From: Cryobacterium sp. N22
Lineage (GTDB): Bacteria > Actinomycetota > Actinomycetes > Actinomycetales > Microbacteriaceae
Reading direction: 5' to 3'
Length of the DNA stretch: 64,000 nucleotides
NCBI RefSeq assembly: GCF_002929555.1
Contig: NZ_PJJP01000039.1
Span: forward strand, 434,001-498,000
The notes under the pieces were generated by a model. That model saw only the letters and a list, made by a program, of their open reading frames with translations, searched no databases and was not told the origin of the DNA. Each line of letters starts with the position of its first letter. The first letter of the stretch is position 1. Of this stretch, positions 55,287 to 63,796 are shown one piece after another. The position numbers and the translations under genes are program-made.

Positions 55287-55702
55287 GGTGCGATCCACCG
55301 TTCTACCGGACCGGACACGGTGCGTTCCACGTGGGTGTCCCAGCCGGGAATCAAGGTGGGCGCGTTGCCGGTGACGGTGACCGTGACCGTGGTCATCGTT
55401 CGATCCACCACCACAACGGCGGCGTCCAGCACGGTGCCGGTCTGCTGGGCAGACACGGTGCCGGCGGCCACACCATCCGCGGCCACGGCGTCGTAGAGCC
55501 GAGCCGAGTTGTAGGCGCTGGACGCCGCGGCCTGGGCGATGTTACCGGCGTGCAACCACACCGCACCCTGCACGATGACGAAGAACACGCCGAACAGTAT
55601 CGGCAGCACGATGAGGGCTTCCACCGTCTGCGAACCGCGCTCTGACGCCCCCTCACGGCGAAGTGCCGTGAGAGTGGTGCGAAAACGCGGTCGTCTGGCC
55701 AT
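55283..55702 (-). CDS. TadE-like pseudopilin 1
   Basis: A 139-residue minor pilin-like protein: GASERGSQTVEALIVLPIL with Glu after the likely cleavage site, one hydrophobic helix and a small extracytoplasmic part (VLDAAVVVVDRTMTTVTV). TadE is a pseudopilin needed for Flp pilus biogenesis and processed by the prepilin peptidase. It is 7 nt after the flp gene. No peptidase gene (tadV/cpaA) is in the window. Confidence 0.87.
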   Translation of the reverse strand: MARRPRFRTTLTALRREGASERGSQTVEALIVLPILFGVFFVIVQGAVWLHAGNIAQAAASSAYNSARLYDAVAADGVAAGTVSAQQTGTVLDAAVVVVDRTMTTVTVTVTGNAPTLIPGWDTHVERTVSGPVERWIAP

Positions 55703-55709
55703 GGTCGGC

Positions 55710-55901
55710 TTAGCCCGGCAGCTTGCCGACCTGGGCCTGCACGAACGCCGTCACCGCGGCGATGACGATGCCGGCGATCACAAGGATGCCGACGACGAGG
55801 AAGATCCACTCAACGGTCTGCAGACCGGCGTCTCCGGTGGAGCGCACCAGTCGGGCGCGGCGGCGAACTTCGGTGAAGAGGGATTGGGCGAGAGTGAACA
55901 T
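55710..55901 (-). CDS. Flp-type major pilin
   Basis: A 63-residue prepilin. LVRSTGDAGLQTVEWIFLVV contains Gly followed by LQTVE, i.e. a processing site with Glu at +5, then a hydrophobic helix (GILVIAGIVIAAVTAFV) and a very short tail. This is the right size and layout for the Flp structural subunit. It is encoded between TadC and TadE, 51 nt after tadC, and probably has high expression. Confidence 0.88.
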   Translation of the reverse strand: MFTLAQSLFTEVRRRARLVRSTGDAGLQTVEWIFLVVGILVIAGIVIAAVTAFVQAQVGKLPG

Positions 55902-55952
55902 GTGGCGCTCCTGGTGATATGCGGGTTGACAACGGTTGGGTCGGGCGAGGAA

Positions 55953-56831
55953 TCAGGCGATGAGAAGGTTCATGACCAGCGGGGTGAGGATGATGCCGAC
56001 GAAGACCATGGCGAGCATGGTCATCGGGATGGTCATGCGCTCGCTCGCCTCGTTGGCGTGGGTGTGCTCGTTGTTGAGCAGTTGCACCCGCAGGGACTTG
56101 CCGCGAGCCCGGAGGGTCTCGTACACGGAGGCTCCTTCTTCGCCCGACAGCCGCACGATCTTGGCGACGTCGGCGAGTTCGGGCACGCCGATCTCCTCCG
56201 AGAACGTGGTCAGGGCGTCCCAGGGCGGGGTGCCGGCGTACTGCGCCCGGGTGAGTTCCTGGCGGATGCGCACGAACACCCACGACCGCCCGACCTGCGC
56301 TGCGGAGAGCAGCGCATGGCCGGCAGGGGCGCCGCGGCGCCTTTCGGCGGCGACGAGCTCGAGGTAGACGGCCACGGCCCGGGAGAATTCCTCCCTGGCG
56401 GTGGCGGCCTTGGCCTTGAGATCCTGGTCGGGACCGAACCAGAGCGCGACACCGAGCGGGATGCCCAGCAGGGCCGGCAGGTAGAACGGCACAACACCGA
56501 GCACCTGCAGGAACAGGCCGAACAGGCTGGGCGCGATCAGGCCGAATGCCGCCAGCAGGGCTTTGTCGGAGAGGTACTTGTTCACCGACACGCCGACGAG
56601 GGCAAGGTTGCGGGTGGGCAGGGTGAAACCCGGCAGGTCGGGCAGCCGGGCGCGCACCCAGCTGCCTACCCGCACCTCGAAGGAGGCATCCGTTTTCGCG
56701 TCGACGGCGGCGGTATTGCCCAGGCGGGTGATCGCGGCGGCCAGCTGCGGCTGCTTGGGCAGCAGTTGGGAGAGCACGAGCGCGACGCCGAGCCCGGCGA
56801 TCACGCCGGGGATCAGGGCAAGCTGCCACAT
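55953..56831 (-). CDS. tadC: Tad secretion inner-membrane platform protein TadC
   Basis: A 292-residue type II secretion F-domain protein. It has N-terminal membrane segment (MWQLALIPGVIAGLGVALVL), a central pair of helices (LLAAFGLIAPSLFGLFLQVLGVV and LPALLGIPLGVALWF), the T2SF domain with AVAVYLELVAAERRRGAP and RLSGEEGASVYETLRARG, and C-terminal helices. TadB and TadC form the platform for the TadA motor. The gap to tadB is 1 nt. Confidence 0.9.
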   Translation of the reverse strand: MWQLALIPGVIAGLGVALVLSQLLPKQPQLAAAITRLGNTAAVDAKTDASFEVRVGSWVRARLPDLPGFTLPTRNLALVGVSVNKYLSDKALLAAFGLIAPSLFGLFLQVLGVVPFYLPALLGIPLGVALWFGPDQDLKAKAATAREEFSRAVAVYLELVAAERRRGAPAGHALLSAAQVGRSWVFVRIRQELTRAQYAGTPPWDALTTFSEEIGVPELADVAKIVRLSGEEGASVYETLRARGKSLRVQLLNNEHTHANEASERMTIPMTMLAMVFVGIILTPLVMNLLIA

Positions 56832-56832
56832 C

Positions 56833-57717
56833 TCAGGCCACCTTGCTGTGCGTGGAGTCGAGCGGGTTCTCCAGGATGCGGGGCGTGGGCTTGCCCACCG
56901 TGATGCGCCCCAACCAGCCGAGCAGCACCACGTAGAGGGTGAGCCATACGAACAGGGCCACCTGGCCGAAGAAGGTCTGGTAGGGCTTCATGAACTCCCC
57001 GACGAACGGGATGACCGCCAGCAGCGCGAGTGTCACGATGGTGATGATGCGCACACTGACGCGGGGCTTGGCGCGGTCGGTTTCGATCTGCCGGCGCACC
57101 CGGACCTCGTCGAAGACGATTTGGGCGAGGTCGTCGAGGGCGTTCACCAGGCCGGGGCCGCGCTGCTTCTCGGCAAGCAGCAGGTGCGCCACGACAAGGT
57201 CGGCGGTGGGGTCGTTGAGATCGTCGGCGAAGCCCTGCAGCGCCGCGGAGGTCGCCCACCGGGCGTTGATCCGGGCGATGAGCATGCTCACCTGTTCCTT
57301 GATCGCGCCGGGCGAGCTGCTCAGCGACGCGGCGATGGCCTGTTCCATTCCGGCGCCGGAGACGATCAGGCCGGACAGGCTCCTGGTCCAGGTTTCGAGG
57401 GCTTCCAGCCGTTCGATGGTCTCGTTCTCAGTACCCTTGACGAGCAGAACCGGCAGGCCGATCGCGGCGATGGGCACGGCGATCACGGCGACGAACCACC
57501 CGGTGACCAGCCAGGCAAGCACACCCAGGACCAGGCCGCCGAGCGCCAACAACTGACGTTTCCGGCTGAATTGGCTGCGGTAGGCGCGCACCCGCAACCG
57601 CAGCACGCCCGGCGGCCTGGCCTGGGTGGGCGGTGGCGCCGGCAGCACGCCGAGCACCACGACGAGTAGACCGAGCAGGCCCACGACGGTGCAGAGCATC
57701 AGCAGGGTGGTATTCAC
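56833..57717 (-). CDS. tadB: Tad secretion inner-membrane platform protein TadB
   Basis: A 294-residue T2SF domain protein. N-terminal membrane helix (LLMLCTVVGLLGLLVVVLGVL), two more at about 55-95, the F domain with LEALETWTRSLSGLIVSGAGMEQAIAAS split as ALETWTRSLSGLIVSG and GMEQAIAASL, and two C-terminal helices. The start is GTG at 57717, overlapping the tadA stop (GTGA). Partner of TadC. Confidence 0.9.
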   Translation of the reverse strand: MNTTLLMLCTVVGLLGLLVVVLGVLPAPPPTQARPPGVLRLRVRAYRSQFSRKRQLLALGGLVLGVLAWLVTGWFVAVIAVPIAAIGLPVLLVKGTENETIERLEALETWTRSLSGLIVSGAGMEQAIAASLSSSPGAIKEQVSMLIARINARWATSAALQGFADDLNDPTADLVVAHLLLAEKQRGPGLVNALDDLAQIVFDEVRVRRQIETDRAKPRVSVRIITIVTLALLAVIPFVGEFMKPYQTFFGQVALFVWLTLYVVLLGWLGRITVGKPTPRILENPLDSTHSKVA

Positions 57718-59273
57718 GAGGGCGCACCGCCCTGCGTGGGGATCAGCAGGGCCGGGTCGAACCCGGCGTGCACCAGCTGGGCCAGGGTCTCATCGCGCGG
57801 ACGGTTGGCGGTCTCCTGTTCGTGCGTGTACGGGTCGGCGCGGAAGATCGGGGTGGCGATGGGCCGCGAGCCCTCCCCCGGACCGACCTCGGAGATCTCG
57901 GTGACGATGCGGCGCACCCGTCCGGTGGCGAGGTCGCGCACCTTGCTCACCTGCACGATGAAGTTGATGTGCTGGGCGATCTGCCGGTAGGCGTAGGCAT
58001 CCGAGGTGTTCAGGCTCTTCTGGGTGAGGGTGGCCATGCGCTCGATGGCGTTGGACGGCGATTCGGCGTGCAGGGTGCTCAGCGAGCCGACACCGGCTTG
58101 CATCGCCTGGAACATGGCGTCGATCTCGCCGCCACGCACCTCGCCGACGACGATTCGCTGGGCGTTCAGCCGCAGCGCCTCCTCGAGCAGCTCCACCAGG
58201 GTGATCTCGCCCGGCCGGCTGCCGTCGCTGGTGCGCTCACCCTGACCGGGCCGGTACTGCAGGGCCGTCACGATGTGGTGGCGGTCGCCCATGCGGTCCA
58301 GGTGCAGCTCCCGCTCCTTCTCGATGGTCACGATCTCCTCCATCGGGTCCATGCTGTTGCACAGGGCCCGCACGAGGGTGGTCTTGCCGGCGTTGGGATG
58401 CCCGGCGACGACGATGGACTTGCCGGCACGCACGGCGGCGTCGAGGAACGCGCTCATCGGGTGGGTGAGGGTGCCGTGGTTGACCACGAGGTCGTCGAGG
58501 GTGATGTCGACGAACCGGTGGATGCGGATGACGATCTTGGGCCGCGGCGAGATCGGCGGGGCAACGGCGGCGAGCCGGGCGCCGCCGGGCAGGTCCATGT
58601 CGAGGATCGGGTTGGTGGCCGTGAACGCCCGCCCGCTCTCGCCGCCCCGGGCCGCGAGGAACGCGATCTCGGCCATCAGGTCGGCGTCGGAGGAGGCCAC
58701 GGGTTCGTGCCTCTTCCTCTCACCGGATGCGTAGGTGAGCCAGACGTTGTCGTACCCGTAGATGTCGATGTTCTCCACCTCGGGCTGCTCCACCAGCGGT
58801 TGCAGCCGGCCGAGCTTGAACAGCGAGTCGAAGATGGCCTTGGCCATGGCCGTCTGGGTGCGCGGGTCCCAGGCGCTGGTGCCGCCGGCCAGGCGCACCA
58901 TGTCGTCGACCTGGGATCGGATGACGTCAACGATGTGCGCCTGCGCCAGGGCCTGCCGGGAGGCGTCGGTGAGGCTGGGCGAGGCCAGTTCGGACTGTGC
59001 GAGCAGGTTCGCGACCTGCTCGCGGAGCCCGGCCACGATATCCCAGGGCAGCGAAACGGGCGCGCCACCGGTCAGCCCGCCGGCCCACAGCGGATCGACG
59101 GCCGGAGGAGCCGTGACGGCGGTTGGTCCGTCGCTGTGACGGCGATGCACCTGCGGGGCGTCGGACGGCACCTCATCCGGAATGCTGATCGGCGAGCCGC
59201 CGGAGAAGAACGGCAGGTCGGCAAGGTCCAGGGTGCGGTCGACCTCTTCGATCGATTCCATGCGGTCGGTCAC
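57714..59273 (-). CDS. tadA: Tad pilus assembly ATPase TadA (CpaF family)
   Basis: A 519-residue secretion ATPase that powers Flp pilus extension and perhaps retraction. Walker A is GHPNAGKTTLVRAL, the Asp box EIVTIEKERELHLD, Walker B LNAQRIVVGEVRGGE and the His box STLHAESPSNAIERM. The N-terminal ~100 residues are variable. The start is GTG at 59273, overlapping the cpaE stop as GTGA with GGAGA 6 nt upstream; ATG at 59261 is an alternative. Confidence 0.94.
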   Translation of the reverse strand: MTDRMESIEEVDRTLDLADLPFFSGGSPISIPDEVPSDAPQVHRRHSDGPTAVTAPPAVDPLWAGGLTGGAPVSLPWDIVAGLREQVANLLAQSELASPSLTDASRQALAQAHIVDVIRSQVDDMVRLAGGTSAWDPRTQTAMAKAIFDSLFKLGRLQPLVEQPEVENIDIYGYDNVWLTYASGERKRHEPVASSDADLMAEIAFLAARGGESGRAFTATNPILDMDLPGGARLAAVAPPISPRPKIVIRIHRFVDITLDDLVVNHGTLTHPMSAFLDAAVRAGKSIVVAGHPNAGKTTLVRALCNSMDPMEEIVTIEKERELHLDRMGDRHHIVTALQYRPGQGERTSDGSRPGEITLVELLEEALRLNAQRIVVGEVRGGEIDAMFQAMQAGVGSLSTLHAESPSNAIERMATLTQKSLNTSDAYAYRQIAQHINFIVQVSKVRDLATGRVRRIVTEISEVGPGEGSRPIATPIFRADPYTHEQETANRPRDETLAQLVHAGFDPALLIPTQGGAPS

Positions 59274-60115
59274 GAGGGATCTCCGGTCTGGCTGGCATCG
59301 GCGAGCACTGTGTTGGTCCGCGCGTCGGTCGGTGCGCTCGGGCGGCGGCCGAGTCGGATCGCCCGCTCGGCCAGGCCCTGGCTCAGGGCCTCGGTGGCGG
59401 TGGTGAGTGAACGGGCCAGGGGTGCCCGGTCGAATCGGAGCTGCCGGGCGGCGCCCAGCGAATACACCGCTGCGGAGCGCACATCCCAGTCGAGCCGGGC
59501 GGCCACCGGCAGCCCCAGGGCCCGGCTGATCTCGGCGGAGGAGTAACCCTCGTGGGCCGAATCCACCAGGAGCAGCGAGAGGGCACCGTCGCGGCCGGCC
59601 AGGCCGAGCGCCGTGCCAAGATCCGCCACCCGAGGGGCGAGCGCGGCCACATCCGGCAGCACCGGGCGCGCGACCAGCAGCACGCCGTCGGCCTGCTGCA
59701 GCAGCGGCATCCGCGAGTCGTTCTGGCTGAGCCGGCCCAGGTCGACCAGAACGTCGACGCCGGCCGCTTCGAGCCCGGCGAGCGCCGCGCCCAGCGCCAC
59801 CCACAGCGTGGTCGTGCCGCGCGCGGCCTGCAGGCTCGAGAAGCCGGGGATGAGGTAGCGCTCCGGGGCGAGTTCGATGGTCTGGGCCCACAGGTTCGCC
59901 AGGGTGATCTCACCGCGCTGGTGGTCGACCGAGAGCGGGGTGAGTCCGAGGGCGTGGTCTACCTGGCCGCGGAGGAAGCCGGGCAGGATGCTGCTGGACT
60001 TGGAGATGTCGGCCTCGACGAGGATCACCGGTCGCGGCCAGTTCAGCGCCGCGCCGACGGCCACGGTGGTGACGCCGGGCGAGCCGGCGAGGCTGGTCAG
60101 GGCAAGGATCGCCAT
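59270..60115 (-). CDS. CpaE/TadZ-like ParA-fold protein with altered P-loop
   Basis: A 281-residue protein of the ParA/MinD fold. In pilus systems CpaE/TadZ proteins place the apparatus in the cell. The P-loop region reads TSLAGSPGVTTVAVGAA, so the normal KGGxGKT lysines are both missing. ADISKSSSILPGF and VDVLVDLGRLSQND mark the later strands. Loss of the lysines suggests weak or no ATP hydrolysis; this is known for some TadZ relatives. It begins 3 nt after the SAF gene stop and overlaps tadA. Confidence 0.82.
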   Translation of the reverse strand: MAILALTSLAGSPGVTTVAVGAALNWPRPVILVEADISKSSSILPGFLRGQVDHALGLTPLSVDHQRGEITLANLWAQTIELAPERYLIPGFSSLQAARGTTTLWVALGAALAGLEAAGVDVLVDLGRLSQNDSRMPLLQQADGVLLVARPVLPDVAALAPRVADLGTALGLAGRDGALSLLLVDSAHEGYSSAEISRALGLPVAARLDWDVRSAAVYSLGAARQLRFDRAPLARSLTTATEALSQGLAERAIRLGRRPSAPTDARTNTVLADASQTGDPS

Positions 60116-60118
60116 CGG

Positions 60119-60847
60119 CTACTCTCCCTTGGGTGCATCGAGGATCAGGGCGACCCGGCCGGTGGCGCTGCGCGCGGCGATGTCGGCCGCCTCCTGTGAC
60201 GGCACGACGAGGTCGACGACCCAGGTGCCGGTGCCTTCGTCGAACCGGCTGGTGAACACCGTGGCGACGAAGGACTTGGGCGAGGTTGCCGGCGGGTCAC
60301 CCTGCGCGATCGGGGTGTCCACAACGCGCACCCGGTCCCCCGCGGCGAGCGGATAGTTCGGCAGCTGCGCCACGGTGAGGGCCACGCCCACGATGGATTC
60401 GCCCGCGGTGATGCTGATTCCCGCCCCCACATTCGCCGTGGTGACCAGCGTGCCGGCCGGCAGGTCGACCGTGGCCGTCTGACCGATCACGTCGGTGGCC
60501 TGCGCGGCGGTGAAGGCGGGGGTGTCCTGCCCACCGGCGATCTGCAGTGTGGTGAGGTCGGCACTGGTGATGGTGGCGCCGCGGGCGACATCCGTTTGCG
60601 TCGACAGAACCGTGACGGTATTGCCCACGGTGGAGGCGTAGTACCAGCTGCCGAGGCCGCCGACGATGGCGAGGGCAACGCCGGCAGCGATCACGGCCGG
60701 CCGCCGGCGGGACTTCGTCGGCGGGCGCACGGCTCCCCGGGGCGTTCCGGTAGCCTTCGCCGCCGCCGGCTTGCCCGGGCGGGACAGGCGGGGTGTGCGG
60801 CGCCTGGTCCCCGTGCTGGTCTTGTCGGGGCTGATCTGTTCGGTCAT
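60119..60847 (-). CDS. SAF domain protein (CpaB/RcpC-like)
   Basis: A 242-residue protein. The first ~50 residues are Arg/Pro/Lys-rich, then a membrane helix (AVIAAGVALAIVGGLGSWYY) and a SAF domain (TDVARGATITSADLTTLQI, ATVDLPAGTLVTTANV). The family includes CpaB/RcpC, a periplasmic/outer pilus assembly factor. ATG at 60847 overlaps the tail of a short upstream ORF (ATGA). Confidence 0.85.
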   Translation of the reverse strand: MTEQISPDKTSTGTRRRTPRLSRPGKPAAAKATGTPRGAVRPPTKSRRRPAVIAAGVALAIVGGLGSWYYASTVGNTVTVLSTQTDVARGATITSADLTTLQIAGGQDTPAFTAAQATDVIGQTATVDLPAGTLVTTANVGAGISITAGESIVGVALTVAQLPNYPLAAGDRVRVVDTPIAQGDPPATSPKSFVATVFTSRFDEGTGTWVVDLVVPSQEAADIAARSATGRVALILDAPKGE

Positions 60848-60966
60848 GACCGCGCTGCTCTCTCACTAGCTGTGACGCACGGGCCGTCCGCACTGATGGT
60901 GGTGGCCCTGTGGCCGTTGTCGTACGGGCCGAGGACGAGGGTGACGCCTCGATCCCCCCGGCTCAT
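60844..60966 (-). CDS. Possible small protein, 40 residues, coupled to the SAF gene
   Basis: A 41-codon ORF from ATG 60966 (or GTG 60978) fills the gap between the lipoprotein and SAF genes. Its TGA overlaps the SAF ATG (ATGA), and the GTG start would overlap the lipoprotein stop. The product (MSRGDRGVTLVLGPYDNGH...) has one Cys and no recognised domain. The double overlap in an operon where nearly every gene overlaps its neighbour favours a real gene, but the length makes this uncertain. Confidence 0.35.
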   Translation of the reverse strand: MSRGDRGVTLVLGPYDNGHRATTISADGPCVTASERAARS

Positions 60967-60968
60967 CG

Positions 60969-61532
60969 TCAGTTCCACGACTCTCCCTCGGCAACCTCGA
61001 AGCACGGGCTCACAGCGCTGATATTCAGGGAGGTCAGGCCGCCAACCTCGTTGCCGCCCGCGATATTGATGCCGTAGACGCCCTCTTCGTTCCCGCCCGC
61101 TTCGGGCGAGAAGAGCTGCACGCGGCGGACCTTGCCGTCATCTTCCAGGGTGTCTCTCGCTAGTGTCCAGCCGTCGCCGACCCGCGCCTTGACGAGCTCA
61201 TCGAGGGCTTCCAGCCCGTTGAGCGGCCGCACGCTGTCAACAAACCAGATTGAACGTCGGTTCTCCCACTGGCGCACTCGCTGCTCAGGATCGACGTCGG
61301 GCCCGTTGCAGCTCGTCGACTCATTCGTACGATCATCGATACGCTCGATGAGGGCCGGATCGATGATTGCGATCAGCGCTTCCACGTCTGACGTGGTGAT
61401 CTCTTCCGCCTCGTCCAATGTCATGTTCGTGCTCGCTCCCGTTTCTTGGCTGCAGCCGGTCATCGCGAGCGCGGCGACCAGCAGTAATGAGGTCAACGAT
61501 CGTCTAGCATCGCGGCCGGAGCTGATTCGCAT
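60969..61532 (-). CDS. Lipoprotein of the ESX-like/Tad operon
   Basis: A 187-residue lipoprotein with signal RRSLTSLLLVAALAMTGC; the mature part has DEAEEITTSDVEALIAIIDPALIE and later a Cys pair distance suggesting a disulfide (STSCNGPDVD and SPCFEVAEGE). No family is recognised. The start ATG at 61532 overlaps the stop of the preceding gene (TGATG). It may help the hydrolase encoded before it. Confidence 0.75.
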   Translation of the reverse strand: MRISSGRDARRSLTSLLLVAALAMTGCSQETGASTNMTLDEAEEITTSDVEALIAIIDPALIERIDDRTNESTSCNGPDVDPEQRVRQWENRRSIWFVDSVRPLNGLEALDELVKARVGDGWTLARDTLEDDGKVRRVQLFSPEAGGNEEGVYGINIAGGNEVGGLTSLNISAVSPCFEVAEGESWN

Positions 61533-63448
61533 CACTTGTCGCCACTCTGCACATCGACCATTTTCGGCTTATAGCCGGGTTCCATGACCGGGTTGGTGTA
61601 GACACTCTGCCCGGTGTCCGGGTCGGTCGAGATCAGTTCGGGCTTCGCATAAAGCTCCACTTGTTCACCTGCAATCACGTTGTACATCTGGAGAATCGTG
61701 GTGCCTTCTTTGTCCCAGATAGCGGAGTGGCCCTTTATCTGCCCGGAGGACACGTCCCCGGCCTCGAGATATCCGGTTTCGAGCCGAACGAATCCATCGG
61801 TGGTCAAGGGGCTACCACCGTGGCCCCAGTCGCCGGCTTCGAGGCCCTGGGGATAGGCCAGTAAATCGCCCGGAGCCATGAGAGAGTAATGCGGCACGTC
61901 GGCGGTGGCAGGGTATTCCTCCAAGTCACGCACGCCGAAACCCATCCCCGCACTGGAAATCTGGAGCGACCGGTCCAGCGCTAGACCCGCCCGTTCAGCC
62001 GAGCCAAGAATCGCTCCTCCTGCGCTGTATCCCAACCCGACCACGGTGGCGGTGTTCGCAAGTTCTATTCCTTGACCGAACTGAGCCAGCCGTTGCCCGA
62101 GCTTTTCAGTCATTCCTCCGGAGATGGCCTCACCTCCTTGCGGAAACGCCCCACCCTTCCAAGTGATCATGGCGATGCTGCCGTCATTCGCTGCGTGTCC
62201 GACGAACCATTCGCTCCGTTGGACCTGACCATCGAAGTTCCCGAGCGTCGTATTGGTGCCGGGCACGTAGATTCCGAGACTGCGCACTGCAGCGGGCACA
62301 TTGCCGGTGACCGGGTCGAGCAAGCCCGAATACTCGGCGATCGCATCCTGGGCATGGTCGAAGACGAGGATGTTGTGGCCGGTCACGGTCACCGGCAGCC
62401 CCGTCGCGGGGTCCGGGAATGTGGTCTTTTCGTCGCGGAGCTTGCTGTAGTAGCTGATCTGGTCCCGCAGGGCATCGATCTTCTCCTGCGCTTCCCGTCG
62501 GGCGGCGCCGCTCCCCCCGCCCCGGGTGCCGCTGCCGTCCTTGTTGGCCTCGACGATTTTCTTCAGATCGACGATCTCCTTCTCCAGAGTCGCGATTCCC
62601 GCGCTGATGTTGTGCTTGTTCGCCTGCACCCGGCTGGCGTACGGCACCCCCTCGAGGTTGCCGATCACGATGGGCAACGCCGCGATCAGCGCCGCCTGGG
62701 AGACTCCGCCGAGGCCGAACCACCAGGCCTCAACCCCAGCGGCATCCGGCGGGCTGGTCCGGAACTTTTCGGCCAGACCTGGATTGTTCTGCAGCAGAAT
62801 GGTGATCTCCGTGGCGCTGAGACCATCGAGTTTCTGGAGCAGCCCTATCGTGCTCAAGTAGCTCAGCTGTTGGGTCCCGAGCCCGGCCAGGTTTCCCCGC
62901 GAACCTACCGAGGCCAGCGTCGCTACACAGGCGTCGTCCGCGGCCCGGCGCTGGAGCGCGAGTTCGTCCCAGCGCACCTCCACCTGGGTGAGCGTCGAGC
63001 GGGTTACCCTCAGGGCCTCCAGCACCCGTGCTCGCTCCAGGGCGTTGGGGTCCGGTTCCGACCAGGGGCTCGTCGTCTCGGCGGTGTCACCGAAGGACGT
63101 GAACAGCAGTCGGGCCAGGTCGCGTTGGGCGTCGTCTTGCTGACGTTGGACCGCGCGGGCCTGGTCTTGGATTTGCTCGACCATGGCCGCGTACTGATTG
63201 AGGGCGCCGGCATCCGTCTCGAGCCCGGTGATGATCACCTGCACGTCGGGAATCAGGCCTTCCGCGCTGGCGGCGAAGGCCGTCGCCGCTTGCGCGGTCC
63301 ACGTTGCCGATGCGGCGTCGGTGACGGCGGTCTGCAGGTTGGTGAGCGTTGTCGTGCGTATGTTGTCGGCACCGGTCTGGCGAATGCTGGCCTGGCTTCG
63401 GATGCCCCATGGGTCACCGGCACCCGGATTGGTTCTGGTCCAGCTCAC
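61532..63448 (-). CDS. WXG/ESX-like N-terminal domain fused to an alpha/beta hydrolase (DUF1023-type)
   Basis: A 638-residue protein. The N-terminal ~180 residues are helical with ASATWTAQAATAF, the Trp region of WXG100/ESX-like substrates, and heptad-like helices; a coiled coil (about 280-355: LEKEIVDLKKIVEANK, EKIDALRDQISYY) follows; the C-terminal ~280 residues form an alpha/beta hydrolase with nucleophile VGLGYSAGG near residue 473 and an Asp/His region later (MAPGDLLAY, WGHGGSP). Such proteins are candidate type VII secretion substrates. GTG at 63448 overlaps the preceding stop. No type VII ATPase (EccC) lies in the window. Confidence 0.8.
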   Translation of the reverse strand: MSWTRTNPGAGDPWGIRSQASIRQTGADNIRTTTLTNLQTAVTDAASATWTAQAATAFAASAEGLIPDVQVIITGLETDAGALNQYAAMVEQIQDQARAVQRQQDDAQRDLARLLFTSFGDTAETTSPWSEPDPNALERARVLEALRVTRSTLTQVEVRWDELALQRRAADDACVATLASVGSRGNLAGLGTQQLSYLSTIGLLQKLDGLSATEITILLQNNPGLAEKFRTSPPDAAGVEAWWFGLGGVSQAALIAALPIVIGNLEGVPYASRVQANKHNISAGIATLEKEIVDLKKIVEANKDGSGTRGGGSGAARREAQEKIDALRDQISYYSKLRDEKTTFPDPATGLPVTVTGHNILVFDHAQDAIAEYSGLLDPVTGNVPAAVRSLGIYVPGTNTTLGNFDGQVQRSEWFVGHAANDGSIAMITWKGGAFPQGGEAISGGMTEKLGQRLAQFGQGIELANTATVVGLGYSAGGAILGSAERAGLALDRSLQISSAGMGFGVRDLEEYPATADVPHYSLMAPGDLLAYPQGLEAGDWGHGGSPLTTDGFVRLETGYLEAGDVSSGQIKGHSAIWDKEGTTILQMYNVIAGEQVELYAKPELISTDPDTGQSVYTNPVMEPGYKPKMVDVQSGDK

Positions 63449-63744
63449 AGTGGCCTCCGACCGTTCTCCAGTTGAGTGACGAGCTTGGTATCCGCGGCGA
63501 GGATCTCGTTGACGTAGTCGGTGGCCCGGCGGCCCAGGTCCGCGATCGTCTCGCCGGCCAGCACAGCGCGGGATGCGCGCTGGGTCGTCGACTCGTCGAG
63601 CGTGCTTGCCACGGGCCCAGACCCCAGCGCGGCGCTGCCCGCGCCACGGGTGAGGTCGCCGCCGAGCTTCAATGGCGCGCTGGCGCGATCCATCGATGAG
63701 GCGATGCCCTTCACAAAGGCGGCATCGACGTTCAGGTCAACCAC
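63445..63744 (-). CDS. Small helical ESX-like protein
   Basis: A 99-residue, all-helical protein (VDAAFVKGIASSMDRAS, LDESTTQRASRAVLAGETIADLGRR split here as TTQRASRAVL and GETIADLGRR, YVNEILAADTKLV). Size and helix-turn-helix look match ESX/DUF-type partners of WXG100 proteins, without the WXG motif. Its stop overlaps the hydrolase start. A role as cognate partner of the fusion is inference. Confidence 0.68.
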   Translation of the reverse strand: MVDLNVDAAFVKGIASSMDRASAPLKLGGDLTRGAGSAALGSGPVASTLDESTTQRASRAVLAGETIADLGRRATDYVNEILAADTKLVTQLENGRRPL

Positions 63745-63796
63745 GCGTCACCGCAGCGCAGCGTCGCATCGCCGCCGCGCTGCAGAACGCGTGCTG

